Assembly: GCA_965242895.1 (NCBI GenBank) | Contig: OZ251507.1 | Location: 1,178,001-1,242,000 of the forward strand | Direction: 5' to 3' | Source: CATQHL01 sp965242895 | GTDB lineage: Bacteria; Actinomycetota; Acidimicrobiia; Acidimicrobiales; CATQHL01 | DNA: 64,000 nucleotides | Shown here: positions 33,693 to 42,414 of the stretch, piece by piece | Layout of the letters: each line of letters starts with the position of its first letter | Position numbering within the stretch: position 1 is the first letter of the stretch | The notes under the pieces: model-generated | Told to the model about the DNA's origin: nothing | Database searches by the model: none | Seen by the model: the letters and a program-made list of their open reading frames with translations, nothing else | Translations under genes and position numbers: made by a program

Positions 33693-33986
33693 ATGAGCAC
33701 AATAGCCCCCACAGAGATTCGGCAAAGCGTCACCAGCAGCCGCACCGGGCTGGACCGCCCTTGGCTTGTCGTTGTCTGGGATGACCCAGTGAACCTGATG
33801 AGTTACGTCGTGTTCGTGTTTCAAAAACTCTTCGGATACAGCACCGAGCACGCCACCAAACTGATGATGGACGTTCACAACAAAGGAAAAGCAGTGGTAT
33901 CGGAAGGCAGCAAGGAAAAGGCTGAACTCGACGTTCTAGGACTCCACAAGCACGGCCTCTGGGCCACGATGCAGCAGGCTGGCTGA
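33693..33986 (+). CDS. clpS: ATP-dependent Clp protease adaptor ClpS
   Basis: 97 residues, the normal size. The ClpS core is evident: VVVWDDPVNLMSYVVFVFQKLFGYS, with the Asp-Asp pair and hydrophobic pocket that recognises N-degrons, then the helix AxKLMMDVHNKGKAVV and ELDVLGLHKHGLWATM. It delivers N-end-rule substrates to ClpA/ClpC. It is 13 bases after ctaA and 53 bases before DUF2017, its usual actinobacterial neighbour. Confidence 0.95.
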   Translation: MSTIAPTEIRQSVTSSRTGLDRPWLVVVWDDPVNLMSYVVFVFQKLFGYSTEHATKLMMDVHNKGKAVVSEGSKEKAELDVLGLHKHGLWATMQQAG

Positions 33987-34039
33987 AGCGCCGGTGGTCT
34001 GCTTGTCTTCGGCTCTTCGGCTGCAGAACTCCTGAGCCG

Positions 34040-34636
34040 ATGCCCATCACAGCGCTAAGTCGGCAGGAAGACGGCAGCTACGAAACATCGCTGCGGTCGG
34101 AGTGGAAGGAGTTGATCGCTTTCTGTGGGAGAGAAGTTCTCGCCATTTTGGAATCCAACAGCGAGGTAGGGCGCAGGCTGACGCCCGAAGCGCATACAGG
34201 CGATCCCGAAGCTCAAAAAGAGTTCGAAGACCTGATCGGGACAGAGCTTTCTGACCAGCGCACTGCTGATGTTGAATCGCTGATCCACCTGCCCGACGCT
34301 AAAAAGTTGAACAGCGAAGAAGTGGAGTCATGCATACGGGGGTTAACCGTAATTCGACAGATCTACGCCGATTTTTTGGGCATGAGAACTGCAGAGGAGA
34401 CGAAGGTCGAAGAGCAGGTTCTCGAGGAATCGGAAGACACCGAAGAAACCGAGGGCGACGAAGGCGTCGCAGACATCGAGGGCGCCTCAGAAACACACAT
34501 CAAGGAATACGTTCTTTCGCCCCTCAACATCAACAAGAAATCATTCAGCCAGCCCTTCCACTTTTACAAGCAGATCTACGGACCTCTCGCAGCCTTGCAG
34601 GAACAGTTCGTCAACGACTACGTCGCAGCCAGCTGA
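34040..34636 (+). CDS. DUF2017 family protein
   Basis: A 198-residue soluble protein. The family is recognised by its position after clpS and by the pattern of an N-terminal strand segment (PITALSRQEDGSYETSL), a helix with EFEDLIG, a central EVESCIRGLTVIRQIYADFLGM helix, and a C-terminal YKQIYGPLAALQEQFV. An acidic stretch (about 117-150) is inserted before the last helices. No function is established; the constant pairing with clpS suggests a role in regulated proteolysis. Transcription with clpS and perhaps ctaA is likely. Confidence 0.8.
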   Translation: MPITALSRQEDGSYETSLRSEWKELIAFCGREVLAILESNSEVGRRLTPEAHTGDPEAQKEFEDLIGTELSDQRTADVESLIHLPDAKKLNSEEVESCIRGLTVIRQIYADFLGMRTAEETKVEEQVLEESEDTEETEGDEGVADIEGASETHIKEYVLSPLNINKKSFSQPFHFYKQIYGPLAALQEQFVNDYVAAS

Positions 34637-34741
34637 CCTGGATATTCGTCATAGCGACGGACCCGCCTAAGCACCGCCGGCTCGCTGAGTTGTGCTGAGT
34701 TGACTGGGCGAAAACTGAAATCCCGTTAGGCTTTCGAATAC

Positions 34742-34814
34742 GCCCCCATCGTCCAGCGGCCTAGGACGCCGCCCTTTCAAGGCGGTAACACGGGTTCGAA
34801 TCCCGTTGGGGGTG
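34742..34814 (+). tRNA. tRNA-Glu(TTC)
   Basis: Cloverleaf of 73 nt: acceptor GCCCCCA/TGGGGGT (first pair G-T as usual for this tRNA), anticodon stem-loop CCGCC-CTTTCAA-GGCGG with anticodon TTC, T loop TTCGAAT, discriminator G. CCA is not encoded. Confidence 0.97.
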
Positions 34815-34816
34815 CT

Positions 34817-36835
34817 TTACATTTTCAGCGCCGCTGCGGTGACTTTCTCCACCGAAGGCAGATAGGCGTCTTCCAGCGGCGGGCTGAACGGGACGGGTGA
34901 GGCAGCAGCGCAGACGCGGGCGATCGGTGCGCGCAGCCGACCGAATTTGGATTCCGTGAGCACTGCGGCGATCTCAGAGGCAAGGCTGCAGCGGGGCGGG
35001 CTCTCATCAATCACCACTGCCCGCCTAGTACGGGCGACAGAGGCGGCCAACGTTTCGGTATCCAGCGGCGAGATCGTCCGCAGATCAATTATTTCGGCCG
35101 ACATTCCGTGTTCATCCGCCAGGCACTCCGCTGCCTCGAAAGCCAGCTGCACTCCGGCAGAGAAAGCGATAAGGCTCACGTCGGAGCCCTCTCTAACGAT
35201 TGAAGCGCTGCCTATGGGTATTTTGCAGTCTCCCTCCGGCAAAGGTCCGCTGGTGCGGTAGAGGCTCATGTGCTCGAGGAAAACGACAGGATTATTGTCG
35301 GAAATTGCACTCAGAAGCAAACCTTTAGCGTCGGCGGGGCTGAACGGAGCAACAACCTTGATGCCCGGGATGCTCGTGAACATCGAAAAAAAGGTGTCGG
35401 AGTGCTGCCCGCCCGCACGAAGTCCTGCCCCAACCGCCATTCGCAACACCAACGGCACGCAGGTCTGCCCGCCGAACATGTAGCGCATCTTGGCCGCCTG
35501 GTTGAAAATTTGATCGAAGCAGTAAGGAGAGAAACTCGACCACATCAGGTCTATTACCGGACGCAGTCCGGAAAGGGACGCACCTACGGCTGCTCCAGTA
35601 AATCCCGCCTCCGAAATTGGAGTGTCGCGGACTCGCTTCGACCCGAACTCTTCCAACAACCCTTTGGTAACTCCAAAAGTGCCTCCCATCGCCCCTTCCA
35701 TTGGCGGCCCTAACCCTGATCCGCCCGCTATGTCCTCGCCCAGGACGATCACCGAGGGATCGGCTCGCATGGCTTCAGCAACCGCTTCGTGAACGGCTTG
35801 GCGGAACGTTCCCGTCCTCCCCCGATGGGGAGACGCTGTAGGAAGAGACGCTGGATAAGAAGACGCTAGATGGGGTTCAGCAGCCGGCTCATCTAACACG
35901 TAGAGCTCAACTTCGGACGGATCTGGCCAAGGGGCATTCTTTGCCCGTTCGACGGCCTTGTCCAGTTCCTTTTTCAGCTCTTCCGTAAATTCTTGAAGCT
36001 CACGACCCAAAGTCTTTAAATAGGCGGCGACAGGGTCTGCTCCTCGGGCAGAACGGCGCTCTTCGCGCGAGCGGTACTGCTCGGGATCGCCCGCGTAGTG
36101 ACCTCGCATTCGCACAACTTTGGCTTCGATGAGGGTGGGGCCTTCGCCGCGGCGGGCTCGCTCGACGGCAACGGAGGCGGTCTTGTGGACCGCCAGATAG
36201 TCAGAACCGTCAACAGTAACCCCAGGCATGTTGTATGAGTGGGCTCGCTGCGAAATGTCGCCCACGCTCGTTGAGTAGGAGACCGGGGTGGATTCCGCCC
36301 AGCCGTTGTTTTCGCACACAAAAATCACGGGCAGTTTCCAAATAGCTGCCAGGTTGAGCGACTCGTGAAATATTCCCTGGTTGACAGCCCCGTCCCCGAA
36401 AAAAGAGACCGCCACCCGGCCGTCATCTAGAACCGAAGCAGCTAAGGCGGCCCCTACCGCTAAGGAGATGCCGCCGCCCACAATGGCGTTGGCACCGAGG
36501 ATGCCTCTGGTGAAATCGGCGATATGCATGGAACCGCCGCGACCGCGGCAGAGCCCTGTCTCACGCCCATAGAGTTCGGCCATCATTGAGGCGTAGTCGC
36601 AACCCTTAGCGATGCAGTGGCCGTGGCCGCGGTGGGTGCTGGTTATGACATCGGAGTCCTCGAGATGAGCGCACACACCGGCGGCTACGGCCTCGGAGCC
36701 ATGGTAAGTGTGAACAAAACCTGGCATCTCTCCTTTGGCAAACTCCTGCAGCACTCGATCTTCAAAGAGGCGAATGCGCAGCATCGCCCGCAGACCTTGC
36801 TCAAGAACTTCCACTTCGCTCGGCGGGTGGATCAT
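34817..36835 (-). CDS. Fused alpha-beta E1 subunit of a thiamine-dependent 2-oxo acid (or acetoin) dehydrogenase
   Basis: 672 residues. The alpha part (about 1-325) has the TPP/Mg site GDGAVNQG...ENNGW, GRGGSMHI, and the phosphorylation-loop-like RGHYAGDPEQYR. After a linker (about 320-345) the beta part runs to the end: VIVLGEDIAGGSG, DTPISEAGFTGAAVG, MWSSFSPYCFDQI, and EIIDLRTISPLD. E1 subunits are usually two proteins or a non-homologous single chain; here they are joined. It is preceded by a free lipoyl-domain gene 16 bases upstream, while no E2 catalytic or E3 gene is visible. Pyruvate, branched-chain oxo acid or acetoin may be the substrate. Confidence 0.9.
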   Translation of the reverse strand: MIHPPSEVEVLEQGLRAMLRIRLFEDRVLQEFAKGEMPGFVHTYHGSEAVAAGVCAHLEDSDVITSTHRGHGHCIAKGCDYASMMAELYGRETGLCRGRGGSMHIADFTRGILGANAIVGGGISLAVGAALAASVLDDGRVAVSFFGDGAVNQGIFHESLNLAAIWKLPVIFVCENNGWAESTPVSYSTSVGDISQRAHSYNMPGVTVDGSDYLAVHKTASVAVERARRGEGPTLIEAKVVRMRGHYAGDPEQYRSREERRSARGADPVAAYLKTLGRELQEFTEELKKELDKAVERAKNAPWPDPSEVELYVLDEPAAEPHLASSYPASLPTASPHRGRTGTFRQAVHEAVAEAMRADPSVIVLGEDIAGGSGLGPPMEGAMGGTFGVTKGLLEEFGSKRVRDTPISEAGFTGAAVGASLSGLRPVIDLMWSSFSPYCFDQIFNQAAKMRYMFGGQTCVPLVLRMAVGAGLRAGGQHSDTFFSMFTSIPGIKVVAPFSPADAKGLLLSAISDNNPVVFLEHMSLYRTSGPLPEGDCKIPIGSASIVREGSDVSLIAFSAGVQLAFEAAECLADEHGMSAEIIDLRTISPLDTETLAASVARTRRAVVIDESPPRCSLASEIAAVLTESKFGRLRAPIARVCAAASPVPFSPPLEDAYLPSVEKVTAAALKM

Positions 36836-36851
36836 CGAGCTGCAGACACTC

Positions 36852-37115
36852 TCAATCTTCGAGAAACTGCACTAACTCGGATTCGCTCTCGCAGATGAAT
36901 CCAATGCGAGTCCCTATCGGGGCTTCTGTTCCAGGATCGGCTTTCTGAAGCATCCAACCGTCGACCTCCGCTTCGATTTCCATCTCGACCTTCTCGCTCT
37001 CCATCAGAAAGATCGGGTCGCCGGCTCGAACCGTGGAGCGGTCTTCTACTAACCAGGAGATCAACGTAACGTCCCCTTCGTACATGCCCGTCTTTGGCAA
37101 AATCACCTCATACAC
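36852..37115 (-). CDS. Stand-alone lipoyl (biotinyl-type) carrier domain
   Basis: An 87-residue single domain. The modified lysine is in MESEKVEMEIEAEVDG, placed at the hairpin turn as in E2 lipoyl domains; a biotinyl domain would normally read MKM. The start VILPKTGMYEGDVTLISWLVEDRS and the end IGFICESE complete the beta barrel. GTG at 37115 is the start, with GGAGG upstream. It is co-transcribed with the E1 fusion and is probably its acyl carrier; no acyltransferase domain is attached. Confidence 0.85.
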   Translation of the reverse strand: MYEVILPKTGMYEGDVTLISWLVEDRSTVRAGDPIFLMESEKVEMEIEAEVDGWMLQKADPGTEAPIGTRIGFICESESELVQFLED

Positions 37116-37188
37116 CTCAACGCCTCCGAGTTACTCCAAATAAACAAGCGCCCACTATTTCAGGCACACCAATTCCGAACTGAAGAGT

Positions 37189-38232
37189 TCACTGCTCCCC
37201 ACCCTTTGACCGACGGTCAAAGTACTTGCTTCCTGCGTCTAGAGCGGCGGCGGCCACCAGGGCAGCGCCAGAACTAACCATCACCCAGAAGGGAGACACG
37301 CCAAGCTGCAGCAGGCCATTGTTGAGTATCCCGATAAAGAGCACGCCAGCAGCCACACCGAGCAGATTGCCTCTGCCCCCACCAAAAGCCACCCCGCCTA
37401 GCAAGACTGCACTGAGCACCTTGATCTCATCGCCCTCCCCCAGCGTAGGGGGAGCTGAATTGAGACGGGACACCATAATGATGGCACCCACCGCTGCGCC
37501 GATTCCCGTCACCACATAAAGAATGAACGGCAGACGATGAGGGTTAATGCCCGCCCTACGAGCCGCCTCGGCGTTCACACCGAGAGCCACCACGTATCGT
37601 CCCCAGCGAGTCTTTATGTGAAATAACCCGCCAATAATAAATGTCACCGCGCAGATCACGGCGGGGTTGGGGATGCCGGTGTTGAAGAAGAGTCCCTGGC
37701 CGAGTTTTTGAAAGGATTCGCTCCAACCGCCAGTGAGCCGCGCTTCGCTCACAACATAGACGAGGCCGCGCACCGCCGTATAAAAGCCGAGCGTCACGAT
37801 GATGGGCGCAAAGCGCAGCTTGGTAGCCAGCAAGCCCTGGGCCGCCCCCGTCGCAGCGCCAACCGCAATAGCCACTGCACACGCAGCGACAGCATGAAGT
37901 CCGGCGTCCATTTGCTCGCCAAGCACAACCGCGCAGAGCCCGAGCGTAGCTCCCACAGCAAAATCGATATAACCCGACAGCAATAAGAGCGCCGACGGTA
38001 CGGCAACAATCCCCACCACAGACACCTGCAGGAAGATCAGACGAATGTTGCCTGCCGTCATGAACTTCTCTGACCTCACCCAGAAAAACGCAATCTCGAC
38101 CAAGAGAGCCGTGACTATCCCGTTTCGGAACAACCACGCCTTGGCGCGCACCCGGACGGGCTCAGGGGCTATTCCAACTGTTCCCCGCTCGACGGAAGCG
38201 CCCCCCGGCGCTGATGAGTCGGCAGTGCTCAT
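37189..38232 (-). CDS. Sugar-type ABC transporter permease (RbsC family)
   Basis: 347 residues with eight to ten helices of the BPD_transp_2 family: LLLLSGYIDFAVGATLGLCAVV, VTLGFYTAVRGLVYV, and the coupling helix region GRYVVALGVNAEAARRAGI, plus LLGGVAFGGGRGNLLGV. This type imports ribose-like sugars, nucleosides or inositols. The substrate-binding lipoprotein lies 50 bases upstream in the same direction and the ATPase about 2.4 kb away on the same strand. Confidence 0.92.
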   Translation of the reverse strand: MSTADSSAPGGASVERGTVGIAPEPVRVRAKAWLFRNGIVTALLVEIAFFWVRSEKFMTAGNIRLIFLQVSVVGIVAVPSALLLLSGYIDFAVGATLGLCAVVLGEQMDAGLHAVAACAVAIAVGAATGAAQGLLATKLRFAPIIVTLGFYTAVRGLVYVVSEARLTGGWSESFQKLGQGLFFNTGIPNPAVICAVTFIIGGLFHIKTRWGRYVVALGVNAEAARRAGINPHRLPFILYVVTGIGAAVGAIIMVSRLNSAPPTLGEGDEIKVLSAVLLGGVAFGGGRGNLLGVAAGVLFIGILNNGLLQLGVSPFWVMVSSGAALVAAAALDAGSKYFDRRSKGGEQ

Positions 38233-38282
38233 CAGCGTTGCCTAAGTCCGGGGGGCTCCGGTTGCAAGGGCAGGCGGCGAAA

Positions 38283-39617
38283 TCAGCCGCCCATGAAAGC
38301 TGCGTAGGCTTCTAGGATTTCCGCAGCCCGCTCTCCTTTATCTGGGGTAATGAGTTCGTAGGGGAGTTCAAGGTTGTCGCGCCTATTACCTTCCACAATG
38401 TCAATGGGCAGGTTGGCAACCGCTTTTCCTAACTCGTCAAGGATGAGAGCGCCGCTGGCCCGGTAGATGCCACCTTCGCCGCCGCCTGCAGCAAGCAACT
38501 CCAAAGCTTCGTTCTGACCGTCCATTCCGGCAATAAAGAACTCGCTGGGTTCTCTACCAGCCTCTATCTGAGCCAGCACCGCCTGGTAAGCACCCAACGC
38601 GCCTGCGTCATTGATACCAATGACCATCGCGATGTTGGGGTTGGCCTGGAGAAACGTCTCCGTTGCCTCAAGCCCTGGAGCCTCGCCCACGATAGCAGCT
38701 TCAAGCGGCACCACACCGGTGGCGTCAACGATTATCTGCCTGATCGGATCAGTGCGCTGCGTACAAGCTGAACCGCACTGATCAAAAGTAAACAGCACCC
38801 AGGAGAAGTCGTCTTTGTCGCCTGTGAAATCCTCATCCAGCCAGCGAAGCGCCTCTTCAGCAACCTTCGTGGCACCTTCGACGTTCTGGTAAACGATGGC
38901 TGCAGAGCCTCCAGGCACCGGCGTGGAGTAACCCACTACGACGATACCCGCCGCCACAGCCTTATCGATGGTTGGCTGAAGCGGTTCAATGCCGCAAATC
39001 GGCAGCACCACGATGGCGTCAACCTGCTGGACAATGAAGTTCTCCACATCGTCGACCTGCTTCGGGCAATCACCGTTGGCTGCACCCTCAATGAATTCAT
39101 AGCCGCGTGCCTCGGCCTGAAGTCGAGCCGGTCCTGCCACGATGGGATAGATACCAGCCGTCTCGTTTCCGTAACTGAACGCAATCGTTCCCTTGCTGGC
39201 TTCGGCTTCACTACGCATCCTGTCGAGATCCGCTTGTGCCGCTTCAGCTTCTTCCCGCGCCGCATCAGCATCTGCTTTAGCCGCCTCAGCATCTGCTTGA
39301 GCGACGGCAGCATCCGCCCGAGCCGCATCAGCATCCGCCCGGGCCATAGCAGCAGCCGCTTTGTCTTGTTCGCTTCCGCTAGCAGCGGCGGTGGCCTCTG
39401 CTTCAGCCGCATCAGCCTCTGCCCGAGCCGCAGCAGCATCCTCTTGAGCAGCCTTAGCATCCGCCCGAGCCGCATCAGCATCTGCCCGAGCCGAAGCAGC
39501 CTCAGCTTCAGCCGCAGCTACGGCAGCGTCCTGCTCAGAGGTATCGCTGGCGCAGGCAGACGCAAGCAGCGCCACCCCGCACAGTGCGGCAACACTCAAC
39601 CAAATAAACTTTTTCAT
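38283..39617 (-). CDS. Substrate-binding lipoprotein with Ala/Asp/Glu-rich coiled-coil stalk
   Basis: 444 residues from the ATG at 39617 (GAGGGGAG upstream); the open frame continues 105 codons further but is not homologous. A signal peptide ends in LLASAC, a lipobox. Residues about 30-145 are a nearly uninterrupted Ala-rich repeat with an ARADADAA-like heptad spacing, predicted to form a helix or coiled coil. The rest is a periplasmic-binding-protein type I domain as in sugar transporters (GTIAFSYGNETAGIYPIV, NFIVQQVDAIVVLP, NPNIAMVIGINDAGALGAYQA). It would capture the substrate for the adjacent permease. Confidence 0.9.
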   Translation of the reverse strand: MKKFIWLSVAALCGVALLASACASDTSEQDAAVAAAEAEAASARADADAARADAKAAQEDAAAARAEADAAEAEATAAASGSEQDKAAAAMARADADAARADAAVAQADAEAAKADADAAREEAEAAQADLDRMRSEAEASKGTIAFSYGNETAGIYPIVAGPARLQAEARGYEFIEGAANGDCPKQVDDVENFIVQQVDAIVVLPICGIEPLQPTIDKAVAAGIVVVGYSTPVPGGSAAIVYQNVEGATKVAEEALRWLDEDFTGDKDDFSWVLFTFDQCGSACTQRTDPIRQIIVDATGVVPLEAAIVGEAPGLEATETFLQANPNIAMVIGINDAGALGAYQAVLAQIEAGREPSEFFIAGMDGQNEALELLAAGGGEGGIYRASGALILDELGKAVANLPIDIVEGNRRDNLELPYELITPDKGERAAEILEAYAAFMGG

Positions 39618-39693
39618 GGGTTCTCCCCTCTTCTTGCTGGTTTCCGATCGCCTTCGGTTTAGGCGATCAAATTGCGAAGATTTTGGTTCACGT

Positions 39694-40539
39694 TCAGGCT
39701 TCAACAAGAGCCTTCGAATGGTAGTAATCGGAGTATGAGACAATCTCCACATCCTGCTCCCTGGCATAAGACAACAGCGAGTAAACCCATCTCGTGCCGA
39801 CCTCGTCATAACGCAGCATCGTCCAGTCGTGGAAGCAAGCTCCATAAACCAGATCACCCTCAATAATCTCATCGACGGCGGCACGCAACACCCTCGCGTA
39901 CTCTCTGCCTCGGTGAATTCCCTTGTCTTCAAACCACACTCCGTCCAGCCAGCCCTGGAAGGGAATCTCCAGTATCTCAGGATGCCCTTGCTCGGAGTAC
40001 CAGAAAGGCTGAACAGAAAACGGCGTTGGATTTTCCCCGTGTTCGTTTCGGCCCCAAGAACTCACGAACCTGATACCGAGACGCTCGAGGATGTCAAGTA
40101 TTTCGGGGCAGTCTGTAAGACCTAGGTTGTAGCCGTGCGGCGTGCGCAAGCCAATGCAGTCCACGTCGAGGTATCGCTTGAGAGCGTCAGAAGTCATGGA
40201 TAATTCCGTCTCAATGGCCTCCGGAGGAGACGACAGAAACACTCCGTCTTTCCAGTAATCAGGCTTGAAAAGGGTGTGGCTGTAGGTGTGCTGCTGGATG
40301 TCCATCAAGGGATGGCTCGCTAGTTCCTTGAAGAGACCCACGTGATGCACGAGCGTACGTCCGCACACGAACAGCGTGGCGGGCGCATCGAAGCGTTCAT
40401 GATTCTCCACTATCACATCCATCGCCGCCGCCGTGGAGTCAGGCTCGACGGCGTGAGTGAAGCCGTGGTCACCTAGACGAGCCAGACCTTCCCCGATGGC
40501 GAAGGCCTCAACGTCGTATCCAACAAGTAAAGTTGCCAC
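39694..40539 (-). CDS. Polysaccharide deacetylase (NodB-like) family protein
   Basis: 281 residues. Metal site residues: Asp in LLVGYDVEAF, His pair in DIQQHTYSHTLF; further family motifs LRTPHGYN and a late ACFHDWTML. The fold is that of carbohydrate esterase family 4, which also contains allantoinase-like and imidase-like amidohydrolases. Given nearby amidase and amidohydrolase genes, cleavage of a small amide is as likely as polysaccharide deacetylation. No signal peptide is seen, which favours a cytosolic small-molecule substrate. It is 76 bases before the binding-protein gene. Confidence 0.82.
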   Translation of the reverse strand: MATLLVGYDVEAFAIGEGLARLGDHGFTHAVEPDSTAAAMDVIVENHERFDAPATLFVCGRTLVHHVGLFKELASHPLMDIQQHTYSHTLFKPDYWKDGVFLSSPPEAIETELSMTSDALKRYLDVDCIGLRTPHGYNLGLTDCPEILDILERLGIRFVSSWGRNEHGENPTPFSVQPFWYSEQGHPEILEIPFQGWLDGVWFEDKGIHRGREYARVLRAAVDEIIEGDLVYGACFHDWTMLRYDEVGTRWVYSLLSYAREQDVEIVSYSDYYHSKALVEA

Positions 40540-40700
40540 TTGATTCTCCGTTCTCCTCGTTCTCTCGCTGCTCTGCTAAGACCGGTTAGGAGGAGCGTAC
40601 TACGCGGGAAACATCAATTGGCCGCCAGTGCTCATGAGAATGAACGGCGGTGACGAAACGAAAAGTTTCTTGCCCTGATTCGCCCCTAATTCGTCCTGAC

Positions 40701-41570
40701 TCAAGGAATTTCTCCATGGGCGCGGCCGCTGGTAATGAGCTGTACCAGGTGACGCGTGTCCACGCCCTCTAGGGGAATGTCGGCCACCACCGAGCCGTGC
40801 CGCAGCACGACAGCCCGAGAGCAAGCGGCTAACACCTCTGGCATGTTATGGCTAACTAGGAGCACCACAAGCCCACGATCGCGCAGGGTGCCGATGAGTT
40901 CTAGAACATGCTCGGACTGCTCCACTCCGAGGGCGGCGGAGGGTTCATCCATCAGCACGATTCTGCGACCCCAGGCCACTGAGCGCCCCACCGCCACAGC
41001 TTGGCGCTGGCCTCCGGAAAGTTTGTCGATGGGATAACGCACCGAAGGGATGTTGATGTGGAGGCTTTCCAAAATCTTCTTGGCTTCTCGATGCATCCTT
41101 CGCTTGTCCATCCACCCAAAAAAGCGCGGCCCAAAAGTGATCTCGCGATGCAAAAAGAGGTTGCCGGTGACGTCAAGAGAATCGATTAATGCCAAGTCCT
41201 GGTGCACTGTCTCAATGCCACATTCGTGGGCGTCCTTCGGCGAAGAGAACCCCACAGACTCTCCGTTAATCAAGATCTCTCCGGCGTCGGGCTTGACGAT
41301 GCCCGCCACGCACTTCACCAGAGTGGACTTGCCTGCTCCGTTATCGCCAATGAGTCCCAGCACCTCGCCCGAACGCACTTCGAAACTCACGCCCTTAAGC
41401 GCCTCAACCGCCCCAAAAGACTTCTTAATACCTCGAACCTCCAGAGTGCTCTCACCGATGCCAGCGTTGCCCCCTGGGGTCAGCGTTTCGGAAATGGCAT
41501 CGTTTTCCTTCGCTAGGGCTGCCTGAGGGGTCATCCCTGCAAGCAGGCTTGAACAGGCATCAAACGCCAT
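40701..41570 (-). CDS. Sugar-type ABC transporter ATPase, single domain
   Basis: About 289 residues from ATG 41570; GTG 41582 and ATG 41534 are alternatives. Walker A GDNGAGKST, Q-loop VHQDLALI, signature LSGGQRQAVAVGR, Walker B IVLMDEPSAAL and switch SHNMPEV are all present. It resembles one half of RbsA-type ATPases and would act as a dimer with the permease at 37189-38232. It follows the SDR gene immediately, and is separated from the deacetylase by 161 bases with no feature seen. Confidence 0.92.
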   Translation of the reverse strand: MAFDACSSLLAGMTPQAALAKENDAISETLTPGGNAGIGESTLEVRGIKKSFGAVEALKGVSFEVRSGEVLGLIGDNGAGKSTLVKCVAGIVKPDAGEILINGESVGFSSPKDAHECGIETVHQDLALIDSLDVTGNLFLHREITFGPRFFGWMDKRRMHREAKKILESLHINIPSVRYPIDKLSGGQRQAVAVGRSVAWGRRIVLMDEPSAALGVEQSEHVLELIGTLRDRGLVVLLVSHNMPEVLAACSRAVVLRHGSVVADIPLEGVDTRHLVQLITSGRAHGEIP

Positions 41571-41571
41571 T

Positions 41572-42414
41572 TCAGCTATCACATCCGGATTGCGCCGCTG
41601 CGTAGCCCTCCAAAGGAGCGACCAGGATACCCCCGTCCACCGGCAATAGTGCGCCAGTGATGTGAGCCGACATGTCCGAAGCCAGAAACACGACGGCGCG
41701 CCCCACGTCGTCGGGATCGCAGAGCCGCCTCAGCGGGGTGCGTTCGGCAATTCCGTGCCACTGCGCCTCCAAGTCGATACCGCCGGGGGCGCCAGCTTCG
41801 ACCAAGGCAACCGCCCCTTCGGTCATGGACGCACCTGGGCACACGGCGTTGACCCTGATCCCCGACGGCGCCAGTTCCATCGCCAGCGATTTTGTGAGCC
41901 CGGCCACAGCGTGCTTGGAGGACGTGTAGTGCGAAAGGCCTTCCGCCGAAGGCGTCTGTGCGTCCACCGACGCAATATTCACGATCACCCCAGTGCTGCG
42001 AAGCCGCATACTGCGCTCAGCGGCCCGCATACATATGAACGTGCCCGTGGCGTTGACTCTCAGGACACGGGCGAACTCTTCAACCGGCATCTCGGCCAAG
42101 AGATAATTGGAGAACACCCCGGCGTTGTTCACCACCACGTCAGGAGGCCCGACCGAGGCTTCTACCCACTTAAAAAGCTCCTCGACAGACTCTGCGGCGG
42201 CGACGTCAATCGTGCGCCCGACGCATTTTCCCGAGGTTTCAGCTGCAATACGTTCGGCAGTGACCCGAACAACTTCCCCGTTGAGATCGGCCAACACCAC
42301 GGCTGCTCCAGCCTCCGCCAACCGACGGGCAATGGCCGCTCCGAAACCTTGCGCCGCTCCCGTTACGACTGCACAGCGTCCCTCCAGCGACCAGAGATTT
42401 CGGAGGGCTCTCAC
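41572..42414 (-). CDS. Short-chain dehydrogenase/reductase
   Basis: 280 residues. VTGAAQGFGAAIARRLAEAG is the nucleotide loop, followed by VVLADLNGE (NAD preference), NNAGVF, IVNIASVDA, HYTSSKHAV with the catalytic Tyr and Lys, and NAVCPGASMTEG. The start is GTG at 42414 and overlaps the amidohydrolase stop (GTGA), hence coupled translation. It is probably a step in catabolism of the imported compound. A 355-codon opposite-strand frame across this gene is taken as a shadow. Confidence 0.9.
   Translation of the reverse strand: MRALRNLWSLEGRCAVVTGAAQGFGAAIARRLAEAGAAVVLADLNGEVVRVTAERIAAETSGKCVGRTIDVAAAESVEELFKWVEASVGPPDVVVNNAGVFSNYLLAEMPVEEFARVLRVNATGTFICMRAAERSMRLRSTGVIVNIASVDAQTPSAEGLSHYTSSKHAVAGLTKSLAMELAPSGIRVNAVCPGASMTEGAVALVEAGAPGGIDLEAQWHGIAERTPLRRLCDPDDVGRAVVFLASDMSAHITGALLPVDGGILVAPLEGYAAAQSGCDS

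Noticed and set aside
39220..39540. Repeat array in the GC-rich segment of the binding protein
   Set aside because: It is a degenerate codon repeat that encodes the Ala/Asp/Glu stalk, not a DNA-level element.
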